Source: Mycobacterium gallinarum
GTDB lineage: Bacteria; Actinomycetota; Actinomycetes; Mycobacteriales; Mycobacteriaceae
Length of the DNA stretch: 64,000 bases
Reading direction: 5' to 3'
NCBI RefSeq assembly: GCF_010726765.1
Contig: NZ_AP022601.1
Span: 3,782,001-3,846,000, forward strand
Shown here: positions 6,956 to 15,504 of the stretch, piece by piece
Numbering within the stretch: the stretch's first letter is position 1
How the letters are laid out: the number at the start of each line of letters is the position of its first letter
Notes under the pieces: generated by a model
What the model saw: the letters and a program-made list of their open reading frames with translations, nothing else
What the model was told of the DNA's origin: nothing
Databases searched by the model: none
Translations under genes and position numbers: made by a program

Positions 6956-7929
6956 CACCGACATTGCGATTCGACGGGCAGGTCGCCGTCGTCAGCGGCG
7001 CGGGCGGCGGTCTCGGCCGGGAGTACGCACTGTTGCTCGCGTCGCGGGGCGCGCACGTCGTCGTCAACGACATCGGTGGTTCCGTCACCGGTGACGGCTC
7101 GGACCGCGCGGCTGCTGACGCGGTCGCCGACGAGATCCGGGCGATGGGCGCAGAGGCGGTCGCCGACCACCACAGCGTCACCTCGCCCGAAGGTGGGCAG
7201 GCCATCATCGACGCCGCCGTCGGGACGTGGGGGCGGGTCGACATCCTGATCAACAACGCCGGCATCGTGCGCGACGCCCCGTTCGAGGACGTCACGCCCG
7301 AGCGCCTCGATCCGCTGGTGGATGTGCATCTGCGGGGTGCGTTCAACCTGACCCGGCCGGCGTGGAAGGTGATGCGGGCACAGGGCTATGGCCGGATCCT
7401 CAACACCTGCTCGGCGGCCGGTCTACTCGGCGCCGAGCGGATGAGCAACTATGGCGCGGCCAAGACCGGCCTGGTCGGCTTGACCCGCGTGCTGGCGGCC
7501 GAGGGAGCCGATAGCGACATCAAAGTGAACGCCATCGCGCCGATTGCGTTCACGCGGATGCTGCAGCACTCCATCGACAATGCGTTCGCGGCGCCGCAAC
7601 AGGACGACGCCGCTGCGCAGGCCATACTCGATGAGCTTGCCGACCAGTACCTGAAGCGGCTGGACCCCGCACTGGTCGCACCGGTGGCGGCGTTCCTGAC
7701 GCACCGCGAGTGCCCGGTGTCAGGCGAGATCTACACCGTCGGCGCGGGCCACGTCGCGCGCTTCTTCATCGGCAGGACGAAGGGCTTCTACCGCCGCGAG
7801 CTGTGCGTCGAGGACGTGCGCGACCACCTCGACGAGATTCGGGATGAAACCGGCTACACCGTGCCCGGCGGCCCGGCGGACGAGATGGCCGAACTATTCG
7901 CCACCATCATTGCGCCGGCGCCGGACTAG
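6952..7929 (+). CDS. Short-chain dehydrogenase/reductase (MFE-type SDR)
   Basis: A 325-residue SDR with the cofactor motif SGAGGGLG, the NNAGIVRD motif at about residues 99-106 and the catalytic YGAAK. The extended first loop (NDIGGSVTGDGSDRAAADAV) is typical of the 17-beta-HSD4/multifunctional-enzyme-like SDRs that oxidise 3-hydroxyacyl-CoA or steroid alcohols. GTG 6952 overlaps the P450 stop (GTGA); GTG 6949 is an alternative. The longer C-terminal tail (about 70 residues past the usual end) is unusual for a simple SDR. Its last 23 nt overlap the convergent cutinase gene. Confidence 0.85.
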   Translation: MTPTLRFDGQVAVVSGAGGGLGREYALLLASRGAHVVVNDIGGSVTGDGSDRAAADAVADEIRAMGAEAVADHHSVTSPEGGQAIIDAAVGTWGRVDILINNAGIVRDAPFEDVTPERLDPLVDVHLRGAFNLTRPAWKVMRAQGYGRILNTCSAAGLLGAERMSNYGAAKTGLVGLTRVLAAEGADSDIKVNAIAPIAFTRMLQHSIDNAFAAPQQDDAAAQAILDELADQYLKRLDPALVAPVAAFLTHRECPVSGEIYTVGAGHVARFFIGRTKGFYRRELCVEDVRDHLDEIRDETGYTVPGGPADEMAELFATIIAPAPD

Positions 7930-8686
7930 GGGCTGGGGCCGGACCGGGCAACATGGCGGCGTCAGGCACTCGTGCGGGGTTGAGTCGCGCCACCGCATAG
8001 GCGGCCGCCTCGTTGACGCTTCCGTTCACGCCGTACATCGCATGGGAGAAGCTCGGCGGACCAGCCGGTGCCCCGTTGCAGATCGTGTCGTCGGGCGCGC
8101 AGACCTTGAGGGTCTTGCCGACGTACGACGGGCCGATCGTGATGGGCGGTGCGCCTCCGCTGGCCAGGAACTCCGGCGACGGCAGTCCGATCAGCACCAC
8201 CGCGGCGACATGGTCGGCCACCTCCGACGGCATCGGGTTCGGGATGAACTCGCGGTACTCGGCGGGTACCTCTTCGGGAATCTCGGCCGAGGTCACGTAA
8301 CCGGCGAGGGCTGCGCCCTGTGAGAAACCGCCGAGCACGACTTGAGTGTCGGGACAGTTCGCCGCGGTCGCCTCGATGTGCGTACCTGCGTCGCGGATGC
8401 CGTCGACGACGGTACGGGCGAAGGCGATGCGATCACCCATGAAGTCGCTGCTGGCGGCGTAATTGACCGGGTAAACGTTCACGGATCGGGGCGCCGCTTG
8501 CGCGCGCACCGCGTCGACGAACGCCTGGCCGACCCCGCCGACGCCCGGCGGTTCACCGGTGCCGCGGGCGAAAACCACCTCGACGTCGGGGCAGCCTTGG
8601 GCGGCGGCGAGTGGGACCGGTGCGAGGAGGAAGGCTGCGACGGCAGTGACGGCGACGCCGAGCAAACGAAGGACGCTGGAGACCAT
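7907..8686 (-). CDS. Secreted cutinase-family serine esterase
   Basis: A 259-residue protein with a signal peptide (MVSSVLRLLGVAVTAVAAFL, cleavage near AAAQ-GC). The catalytic triad of cutinase-like proteins is recognisable: Ser122 in GGFSQGA, Asp in CAPDDTICNG and His in SHAMYG. Four cysteines probably form the conserved disulfides. The ATG at 8686 follows GAAGGAAAGGGGG; a GTG two codons upstream is possible. The tail is Pro/Ala-rich. Mycobacterial cutinase-like proteins hydrolyse fatty esters at the cell surface. The gene may form an operon with the oxidoreductase upstream (gap 32 nt). Confidence 0.9.
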   Translation of the reverse strand: MVSSVLRLLGVAVTAVAAFLLAPVPLAAAQGCPDVEVVFARGTGEPPGVGGVGQAFVDAVRAQAAPRSVNVYPVNYAASSDFMGDRIAFARTVVDGIRDAGTHIEATAANCPDTQVVLGGFSQGAALAGYVTSAEIPEEVPAEYREFIPNPMPSEVADHVAAVVLIGLPSPEFLASGGAPPITIGPSYVGKTLKVCAPDDTICNGAPAGPPSFSHAMYGVNGSVNEAAAYAVARLNPARVPDAAMLPGPAPAPSPAPAQ

Positions 8687-8718
8687 GCCCACTTGTACCC
8701 CCTTTCCTTCGGAGGTAT

Positions 8719-9735
8719 TCAGCCGTTTTTTGGTTCGCTGATCTTCACCAACATCTTGCCGATGTTCGCCCCGGTGAACAACCCGTTCATGGCGTCGACG
8801 CACGACTCGATGCCCTCGTAAATCGTCTGGCGGTGGACGAGCTTGCCTTCATCCGACCACCGACGCAGGGGGCCGAACGCTTCATCGAATCGGCTCCACT
8901 CGTCGAGCGCGTTGAAGCCCTGCATGGTCGCGGTCTTGGCGAGAAAATTGACGTAGTTGGCAGGTCCGGGATGCTCACCGGTGAGATAGCTGGAGATGAC
9001 ACCGCACAGCACCACTCGTGCCTTCGGCGCAAGACGGCCGAGCACAGCATCCAGAATCGGACCGCCGACGTTGTCGAAGTAGACGTCGACCCCGCGAGGG
9101 CAGTACTCCTTCAGCGCGGCCTTGATGTCGTCTTCTCGGTAGTCGATGCACGCATCGAATCCGAAGTCCTCGACGACCGCCTTGCACTTGTCGGGCCCTC
9201 CTGCGATGCCCACGACGCGGGCGCCCGCGATCTTGGCGATCTGACCGGCCACCGAGCCGGTGGCTCCCGCCGCAGCGGAGACGACCACCGTTTCCCCCTC
9301 CTTGGGCTTACCGATGCCGACCATGCCGAAGTAGGCGGTGGCGCCCGTCGGTCCGTACACGGACATCACTGCGAGTTGGTCGACCTTGTCCTGCGGCCCT
9401 GGCACCGGGGTGGTGAAGATGTCGTCGCGGCAGATCACGTACTCCTGGAAATTGGTGAGCGTCGTGACGACGTCGCCGACGGCGTAGGCGTCACAGCGCG
9501 ACTCGACCACCTCGCCGATGCCGGCCGCGCGGATAACCTCACCGATCTGCACGGGCGGCAGATAGCCGGGTTGATCGTTGAGCCAGGTGCGTGCGGCGGC
9601 GTCGATACCGACATACGTTGTGCGGATCAGTGCCTCACCCTCGGCGGGCTCGGGCGCCGGTGTGGTCACCAACTCGGTGTCGCCGGGCGCAACCAACCCG
9701 GTCGGACGACGACGCAGGACGATCTGGCGGTTCAT
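8719..9735 (-). CDS. NADP-dependent MDR oxidoreductase (curcumin/prostaglandin reductase type)
   Basis: A 338-residue zinc-independent medium-chain dehydrogenase. The Rossmann region shows VVVSAAAGATGSVAGQIAK with the AxxGxxG-type nucleotide motif, followed by YFDNVGG, both typical of the leukotriene B4 12-hydroxydehydrogenase/NADP-dependent alkenal reductase group. The start is set at ATG 9735 (MNRQIVLRRRPTG), because homologous proteins begin there; the frame is open upstream. The expected activity is reduction of alpha,beta-unsaturated ketones or aldehydes. It is divergent from the glycosyltransferase gene. Confidence 0.85.
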   Translation of the reverse strand: MNRQIVLRRRPTGLVAPGDTELVTTPAPEPAEGEALIRTTYVGIDAAARTWLNDQPGYLPPVQIGEVIRAAGIGEVVESRCDAYAVGDVVTTLTNFQEYVICRDDIFTTPVPGPQDKVDQLAVMSVYGPTGATAYFGMVGIGKPKEGETVVVSAAAGATGSVAGQIAKIAGARVVGIAGGPDKCKAVVEDFGFDACIDYREDDIKAALKEYCPRGVDVYFDNVGGPILDAVLGRLAPKARVVLCGVISSYLTGEHPGPANYVNFLAKTATMQGFNALDEWSRFDEAFGPLRRWSDEGKLVHRQTIYEGIESCVDAMNGLFTGANIGKMLVKISEPKNG

Positions 9736-9877
9736 CAGTTGGGCCACGATGGTGAAACTACCTAATACAGACCCCCTTTCGGCTGGGGTTTCGCCGGACT
9801 CGGCCGACGCCCCGGCGCGCACGGCCGAGTAGCCTGAGAGCATTCCCACACACAGCGAGACCGGCGGTCCGATCCGA

Positions 9878-10882
9878 GTGGCGGTTCTGGCGCCGATCGC
9901 CTGGCGGACACCGCCCCGTCACTACGGACCTTGGGAGCAATTCGCCTCGTTGCTCACCGAGGGACTGGTGGCGGCCGGTCATCACGTCACGCTGTTCGCT
10001 ACCGGGGACTCGATCACCACCGCCAGCCTGCACGCAACCACTCCCGTCGGCTGGTCCGAGGAGGCGACGATCGATGCCAAGGTTGCGGAATGCCTACACG
10101 TCGCCTCGGTTTTCGAACGCGCCGACGACTTCGACATCATCCATAACGGGTTCGACTTCCTGCCACTCACATACAGCGACCTCGTCACCACACCGGTGGT
10201 CACCACGATTCACGGGTTCTCGTCCGATCGGATCATTCCTGTTTACGAGCGCTACGACACCACGACCGCATACGTGTCGATCAGCGACGCCGACCGACAT
10301 CCGAATCTGCACTACGCCGCCACCGTCCACCACGGCATCGATACCGACGAATTCGCGATTCACCCCAATCCCGGCGAGCATCTCCTGTTCTTCGGTCGGA
10401 TCCATCCCGACAAAGGCACCGCCCATGCGATCGAGGTGGCTCGTCGAAGCGGACGTCGGCTCGATATCGGCGGGATCATCCAAGACGAGAAGTACTTCCG
10501 CGACGAGGTCGCACCGCACATCGACGGCCAGCACGTGCGTTACCTCGGGGCTGTCGAAAAGTCCGACCGCGCCGCGGTATTGGGAAACGCGCATGCATTG
10601 CTCCATCTCATCGACTTCGATGAGCCGTTCGGCTACAGCGTCGTCGAGGCGATGGCCTGTGGCACACCGGTCGTCGCCAACTCCCGAGGTTCGATGGGCG
10701 AACTGATCATGCATGGGACGACCGGCTTTCTGGTCGACGACATCGAGTCGGCGGTCGCCGCTATTGATGCGGCAGGCGAGCTCGACCGGCGCACGATCGC
10801 CGAACACACCGCGGAACACTTCACGGTCGCCACGATGATCGACAAGTACGTGGAGGTCTACCGCGACGTGATCGGCAAGTGA
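9878..10882 (+). CDS. GT4-family glycosyltransferase
   Basis: A 334-residue retaining glycosyltransferase. The C-terminal half shows the donor-binding signature: GRIHPDKGT (about residue 170) and EPFGYSVVEAMACGTPVV (the E-x7-E motif, about 245). GTG 9878 is the first standard start; the conserved strand seems to begin two residues earlier (I-R-V-A-V-L), so an atypical ATT/ATC start is conceivable. It overlaps the GH13 glucosidase gene by 4 nt (GTGA). The coupling suggests metabolism of a glucoside or alpha-glucan, but acceptor and donor are unknown. Confidence 0.85.
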   Translation: MAVLAPIAWRTPPRHYGPWEQFASLLTEGLVAAGHHVTLFATGDSITTASLHATTPVGWSEEATIDAKVAECLHVASVFERADDFDIIHNGFDFLPLTYSDLVTTPVVTTIHGFSSDRIIPVYERYDTTTAYVSISDADRHPNLHYAATVHHGIDTDEFAIHPNPGEHLLFFGRIHPDKGTAHAIEVARRSGRRLDIGGIIQDEKYFRDEVAPHIDGQHVRYLGAVEKSDRAAVLGNAHALLHLIDFDEPFGYSVVEAMACGTPVVANSRGSMGELIMHGTTGFLVDDIESAVAAIDAAGELDRRTIAEHTAEHFTVATMIDKYVEVYRDVIGK

Positions 10883-12588
10883 CACAGGGCGACCGCCGCG
10901 ATGTGGCGTGGTGGAAATCGGCTGTCGTCTACCAGATCTACCCGCGCAGCTTCGCCGACTCGAACGGCGACGGCTTCGGCGATCTGGCCGGCATCATGAC
11001 GCGGCTCGACTATCTGAGCACGCTCGGCATCGACGTGATCTGGTTGTCACCGATCTACCCCTCACCCCAAGCCGACAACGGTTACGACATCAGTGATTAC
11101 CGCGACATCGATCCGCGCTTCGGCACCCTGACAGAATTCGACGCGCTGCTCGCCAAGGTGCACGAACTCGGTATGAAACTGGTGATGGACCTCGTCGTCA
11201 ATCACACCTCGGACGAACACCCGTGGTTCGCCGAATCGCGCTCATCCCGCGACAGCCCAAAGCGGGACTGGTACATCTGGCGGGACGCACATCACGGCGG
11301 TGAGCCGAACAACTGGGGATCTCTGTTCTCCGGCTCGGCGTGGGAGTGGGAACGAGGAACCGACCAGTACTACCTGCATCTGTTCGACCGCAAGCAGCCG
11401 GATCTGAACTGGAGAAATCCTCAGGTCCGAAAGGCCGTGCAGGACATCATGGTTTGGTGGCTCGACCGCGGTGTCGACGGCTTCCGAATGGATGTCATCA
11501 ACTTCATTTCCAAGGCTGATGGGCTGCCCGATGCGCCCGCGATCCCCGGGCAGCGCTTCGTCGTTGCATTCGAGAGTTTCGTCGATGGACCGCACGTGCA
11601 CGTGTACCTGGCGGAGATGAACCGAGAAGTTTTCGGGGGCCGCGACGGCGAGTACCTCACGGTGGGAGAGATGCCCGGCGTGAGCCCCGAACAGGCCCGG
11701 CTGTATACCGATCCGGCCCGCGGCGAGCTGGATATGGTCTTTCAGTTCGAGCACGTGTCCGTCGACCATGGCCCTGCGGGCAAGTTCGACTGGGTCGGTC
11801 GCGACTTGGTCGCACTCAAGAAGTCGCTTCACCGGTGGCAGGTGGCGTTGGCCGAGACCGGCTGGAACAGCCTGTATTGGAACAACCACGACCAGCCTCG
11901 GGTCGTGTCCCGATTCGGGGATGACGACGCGGAGTACTGGGCCGCCTCGGCGAAGGCACTCGCGACTGTCCTGCACGGCATGCGTGGCACCCCGTTCGTC
12001 TATCAAGGCGAGGAACTCGCGATGACGAATTTTCCCTTCCGCAGTCCGCAGGACCACAAAGACATCGAGGCGGTGAACTACTACAACGCCGTTGTCGAAT
12101 CTCGTGGGGACGAGGCTGCTGCGCTGGCCGGCCTGGCCGAGATGAGCCGCGACAACGCCCGAACACCCATGCAATGGGACCCCGGACCGAACGCGGGATT
12201 CACCACTGGCAACCCATGGCTGTCGGTCAATCCCAACTACACCTGGTTGAACGCCGCAGCGCAGATCGACCGAGCAGATTCAGTCTTCGCGCATTATCAG
12301 GCACTCATTCGGCTCCGCCATGAGCTGCCCATCCTGGTCGATGGTGATTTCACGCCCCTGATGGAAGACGATCCCCAGATCTGGGCATACTCCAGAAACT
12401 CCTCGGCTGCAAGACTTCTCGTGATCGCAAACTGCGGTCGCGATGTCCGGAACGTCGAAATCGGGCGAGAGTGGACCGGGGCCCGCCTTCTACTCGGCAA
12501 CCTGCCCGGTACACCCGCTGCGACGTCGTCGCAGTCTCTGGAACTGGCCGGCTGGGACGCACGCATCTACTACGCAGTCGCCCCTTGA
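10879..12588 (+). CDS. GH13 alpha-glucosidase (oligo-1,6-glucosidase/AglA-like)
   Basis: A 569-residue glycoside hydrolase family 13 enzyme. The four conserved GH13 regions are present: DLVVNHTS, GFRMDVINF with nucleophile Asp205, LTVGEM with acid/base Glu264, and WNNHDQPR with Asp338. The start region AVVYQIYPRSFADSNGDGFGDL is the classical alpha-glucosidase N-terminus. It hydrolyses or transfers alpha-glucosyl units and acts in the cytosol (no signal peptide). Its start overlaps the glycosyltransferase stop, and its 3' end overlaps the convergent MFS gene by 19 nt. Alternatives within GH13 (trehalose synthase, sucrose hydrolase) are less likely by length and motifs. Confidence 0.88.
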   Translation: MTQGDRRDVAWWKSAVVYQIYPRSFADSNGDGFGDLAGIMTRLDYLSTLGIDVIWLSPIYPSPQADNGYDISDYRDIDPRFGTLTEFDALLAKVHELGMKLVMDLVVNHTSDEHPWFAESRSSRDSPKRDWYIWRDAHHGGEPNNWGSLFSGSAWEWERGTDQYYLHLFDRKQPDLNWRNPQVRKAVQDIMVWWLDRGVDGFRMDVINFISKADGLPDAPAIPGQRFVVAFESFVDGPHVHVYLAEMNREVFGGRDGEYLTVGEMPGVSPEQARLYTDPARGELDMVFQFEHVSVDHGPAGKFDWVGRDLVALKKSLHRWQVALAETGWNSLYWNNHDQPRVVSRFGDDDAEYWAASAKALATVLHGMRGTPFVYQGEELAMTNFPFRSPQDHKDIEAVNYYNAVVESRGDEAAALAGLAEMSRDNARTPMQWDPGPNAGFTTGNPWLSVNPNYTWLNAAAQIDRADSVFAHYQALIRLRHELPILVDGDFTPLMEDDPQIWAYSRNSSAARLLVIANCGRDVRNVEIGREWTGARLLLGNLPGTPAATSSQSLELAGWDARIYYAVAP

Positions 12589-13838
12589 TCCGATTCGACC
12601 ATCTCGTTGACGAAGCGCCTGCTGGCCAGGAGATAACAGATGATCGCGATCACCTGTGCCGCAGGCACGATGAGCAAGGCCCGGCCCAGCGACATGGAGC
12701 CGAGGTCGGCCTTGAGCGCATCGCTGATGACGCCGGTCAGGAACGGGCCCACCGATCCGAGCATGGAACCGACGAACAAGAAGATCGCCGAGGCTGTTGC
12801 GCGCTGCGCAGCTCGTGCCAAGCGCTGGATCGCGGCAATCGACGGCGCCATGTGCGCGGTCCCGATGACGTAGCTCAGCGCGATGAACCACACGCACAAC
12901 GTGCGGTCCTCCACGATGAAAGCCAGTGCCGAAAACGGGAGCAGGACAGCGGTCATCATAGCCACCAGCCACAGCAACCACCGAGGATCCCTGGCGGACA
13001 AACGATCCGCGATACGACCGACGATCAGCAGGCTCACGATACCGGTCAAGCCGCTGGCGAGACCGTATTGCACACCGACCTCACCGAGCGACATCCCACG
13101 GGCTCTCATGAGGTAAGCCGGCGCAAAGGTGGTCAGCGAGTATCCCGCGAACGAGATGAACGCCGCACCGAGTACGACGGCACAAAAGCTCGGCTTCTTC
13201 AGCAGGTCAAGCACTTTCGCCGCCTGCACGTCGCCGCGCGTGGGTGCGGTCGCGACGGGCATCGCCTGGCGACGTCCGAGTACGACAAGCACCAGCGGGG
13301 CGAACAACACACTGATCGCGCCCATCACCACGAACGCGGTCCGCCATCCCAGCGACTGTGCGAGCAGACCGCCGCCGAGCAGGCTTGCGGCACTAGCTAC
13401 CGGGATCGACAGGGTGATGACGGCCAGCGGGGCGGCGCGCCGTTCCGGCGGAAAGTTCCGCGCCACGTAGGCATGCGCGGCAGGCGTACTGCCCGCCTCA
13501 CCCACCGCGACGCCGACGCGGGTGAGGGCCAGCTGGAGTGCCGATTGGACCGCACCGCCGAGCATCGTCATAGTGCCCCACAGGGTCAGGCACGTCGAGA
13601 TCACCAGACCGAAGGCGCCACGGTCGGCGATCCTGGCGATGAACAGGCCCAGTACCGCATAGACGGCCAGGAACCAGAAACCGTTGATGACGCCGATTGC
13701 GGTGTCGGACAACGCCAGATCGTTCTTGATCGGCTCGGCCAGGACGGCGGGCAGGAACCGGTCGGCGTAGTTGAGGGTGCCGACCACGGCGAGCAGCGCG
13801 ACCGCCGCCCAGGCGCGCCGCGTGCTGTGGGTGGTCAT
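12570..13838 (-). CDS. Major facilitator superfamily transporter
   Basis: A 422-residue polytopic protein with about 12 hydrophobic segments in two halves. The N-terminal helix (LNYADRFLPAVLAEP) and the loop-2/3 motif GLFIARIADRGAFG fit the Spinster/anion-symporter-like MFS branch; a second ADRLSARDPR loop marks the start of the C-terminal half. The substrate is unknown. It starts 2 nt before the DKNYY lipoprotein gene stops, so the two are likely one leftward transcript. Confidence 0.85.
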   Translation of the reverse strand: MTTHSTRRAWAAVALLAVVGTLNYADRFLPAVLAEPIKNDLALSDTAIGVINGFWFLAVYAVLGLFIARIADRGAFGLVISTCLTLWGTMTMLGGAVQSALQLALTRVGVAVGEAGSTPAAHAYVARNFPPERRAAPLAVITLSIPVASAASLLGGGLLAQSLGWRTAFVVMGAISVLFAPLVLVVLGRRQAMPVATAPTRGDVQAAKVLDLLKKPSFCAVVLGAAFISFAGYSLTTFAPAYLMRARGMSLGEVGVQYGLASGLTGIVSLLIVGRIADRLSARDPRWLLWLVAMMTAVLLPFSALAFIVEDRTLCVWFIALSYVIGTAHMAPSIAAIQRLARAAQRATASAIFLFVGSMLGSVGPFLTGVISDALKADLGSMSLGRALLIVPAAQVIAIICYLLASRRFVNEMVESDQGATA

Positions 13839-13840
13839 GG

Positions 13841-14710
13841 CTACTCCGCGAAGGATATCGAGGTCTCGTCACATCGCGTGACAGACCGGTTGGGCGGGAA
13901 GGTCGACGGATCTGCTCCTGCGACAACGGAATTACGGTAGTAGGCGCGCCGTGCGTCGGCCGAGCACTCGAAGTCGGCGTTCAGCACGCGGAAGCTCGGC
14001 GGGTCGGCACCCTCGATGGGCTTGCCCATCCAGTAGACCCGCGTGGCATCGGCTGCATACGGGCCGTCGAGCACCCGGAACGACGCCATGTCCGCGCCCG
14101 CGATCTGGTCGGTGAAGCAGTAGACCCGTCTACCGTCCCGCGCGTACGCGCCCTGCACCGCTTCGAATGTGGCGGGGTCCGCGCCGTCGATCGGGTTGCC
14201 GTTGACATGTACCGTCCTGGCGTCCTTGGTGAACAGGTAGTGGTCGGCGTTGGAGATGATCGCGAAGTGTGCGGGATCGTCGGAGAGCACCTCACCGTCG
14301 CTCCGGTACACCGCGGCGCCGTCCCTGGAGAGATCGCCGTCGAGCAGTTCGAAGTGAGCCGGATCGTCGCTCAACCGACGGTCGCGTTGGTATACGTGGC
14401 GGGCGTCCTTCGCGAAGCCGGGGCGGTCGAGGAGTTCGAAGGTCGATGCGTCCGCGCCGGGCAGCGCGCGACCGTCGACGTACACGGTGGACTTGTCGCG
14501 GGCATAGGTCTGATCGAAGGGGTGGAACGACGCGGGGTCGGCGCCGTCGATCTCGAACGCGTCGCCGGGAAAGGATCGGAGGTAATAGACCTTCTCGCCG
14601 CGCACGTGGTAGCCGCCGGCGTTGAACAGCGAACTCGGCACGGTGTCTCGGCTACATGCCGGCAGAAGCGCGACAGCGACCAGCGACACCGCCGCGATCA
14701 ACCTGCGCAC
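13841..14710 (-). CDS. DKNYY-repeat lipoprotein
   Basis: A 289-residue protein with a lipoprotein signal (MRRLIAAVSLVAVALLPAC, lipobox LPAC with Cys19). The rest consists of about six imperfect repeats of around 38 residues with cores such as YARDKSTVYVDGRALPGAD, FAKDARHVYQ, FTKDARTVHVNG and YARDGRRVYC. This is the DKNYY family pattern (KDxxxVY). It is probably anchored on the outer face of the plasma membrane. Function is unknown; the repeats suggest a beta-propeller or solenoid-like scaffold. It is likely cotranscribed with the MFS gene. Confidence 0.75.
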   Translation of the reverse strand: MRRLIAAVSLVAVALLPACSRDTVPSSLFNAGGYHVRGEKVYYLRSFPGDAFEIDGADPASFHPFDQTYARDKSTVYVDGRALPGADASTFELLDRPGFAKDARHVYQRDRRLSDDPAHFELLDGDLSRDGAAVYRSDGEVLSDDPAHFAIISNADHYLFTKDARTVHVNGNPIDGADPATFEAVQGAYARDGRRVYCFTDQIAGADMASFRVLDGPYAADATRVYWMGKPIEGADPPSFRVLNADFECSADARRAYYRNSVVAGADPSTFPPNRSVTRCDETSISFAE

Positions 14711-14726
14711 CGGGGAATCAAATCAC

Positions 14727-15392
14727 CTAATTCACAGGAACATCGAGAATCGGGTGGTTGGCGTAACCGCCGGGTGCGTCGAAATGCCACCACTCACCCT
14801 TGTAGACGGTGAACCCGCCTGCGGCCATCGCCTCGCGCAACCGGGTGCGGTTCGCCTGCGCCGTCGGGCTGACTCCGTCGGTGGCATAGGCGTTCGCGCG
14901 GGGCGTGAACTCGTCGAAGCCGGTTCCCATGTCCACGAGCGCGCCGTCATGTGCCAGCGTCACGTCGACCGACAGCCCCGCCTCGTGGCTACGGGCATAG
15001 GGGCCGGGCTTGCTGACCCAGCCGGGCTCGGATACCACCTCGTACATCTGGACCTGTTCCGCGTGCGGCCGGTAACAGTCCCAGAAGACGAGGACATCGC
15101 CGTCGGCCCGCAGGATGCCGGCGGCGGTCCTGAGGCCGTCGGCCATGGACTGAGCGACGAGGCACCGTGCGTCGGCCGGATACATCGCCACCCCGACGAA
15201 GTTGTTCGACGTCGCGTACCGCAGGTCGATGACGGCGTCGGGCACGGCGGTCCGGACGTCGACCAGTCCGGCGGCGCGCGCCGCATCCGAAACCGGCGGG
15301 ATGTCGGGGGCCGCCGACGCGACGCCGGGCGAGCCGGGCACACCCCACGCCACCATGCCCGCGACGAGTAGACCTGCGATGACCTGTCGCAT
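14727..15392 (-). CDS. Exported D-alanyl-D-alanine dipeptidase (VanX/DdpX-type M15 peptidase)
   Basis: A 221-residue peptidase M15D protein with a signal peptide (cleavage near VASA-AP, residue about 28). The zinc ligands and catalytic residues of VanX are in place: His136 and Asp143 in SHEAGLSVDV, Glu200 and His203 in KGEWWHFD, with Arg108 in DCYRPH. ATG 15392 is chosen because it begins the signal peptide; the longer open frame has no sense upstream. Expected role: hydrolysis of D-Ala-D-Ala dipeptides from cell-wall turnover outside the membrane. It is divergent from the P450 at 15505. Confidence 0.87.
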   Translation of the reverse strand: MRQVIAGLLVAGMVAWGVPGSPGVASAAPDIPPVSDAARAAGLVDVRTAVPDAVIDLRYATSNNFVGVAMYPADARCLVAQSMADGLRTAAGILRADGDVLVFWDCYRPHAEQVQMYEVVSEPGWVSKPGPYARSHEAGLSVDVTLAHDGALVDMGTGFDEFTPRANAYATDGVSPTAQANRTRLREAMAAGGFTVYKGEWWHFDAPGGYANHPILDVPVN

Positions 15393-15504
15393 TCGTGACC
15401 TCACTCTGCGCTGGGATCTCGCGTTGGGGTAGTCGCCTACGCTAGTCCGCTTCCCCGCCCCGGATCGACCATCGAGGTGTCCTTCAAACGCCGGGGAGGC
15501 CCTC

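Noticed and set aside
5708..6964. Minus-strand open frame of 418 codons opposite the P450
   Set aside because: The plus strand has all P450 motifs; the reverse frame has none and reflects codon bias.
12471..13940. Plus-strand 489-codon frame across the MFS gene
   Set aside because: Very rich in Arg, Gln, His and Asp with no domain; the minus strand encodes a clear 12-helix transporter.
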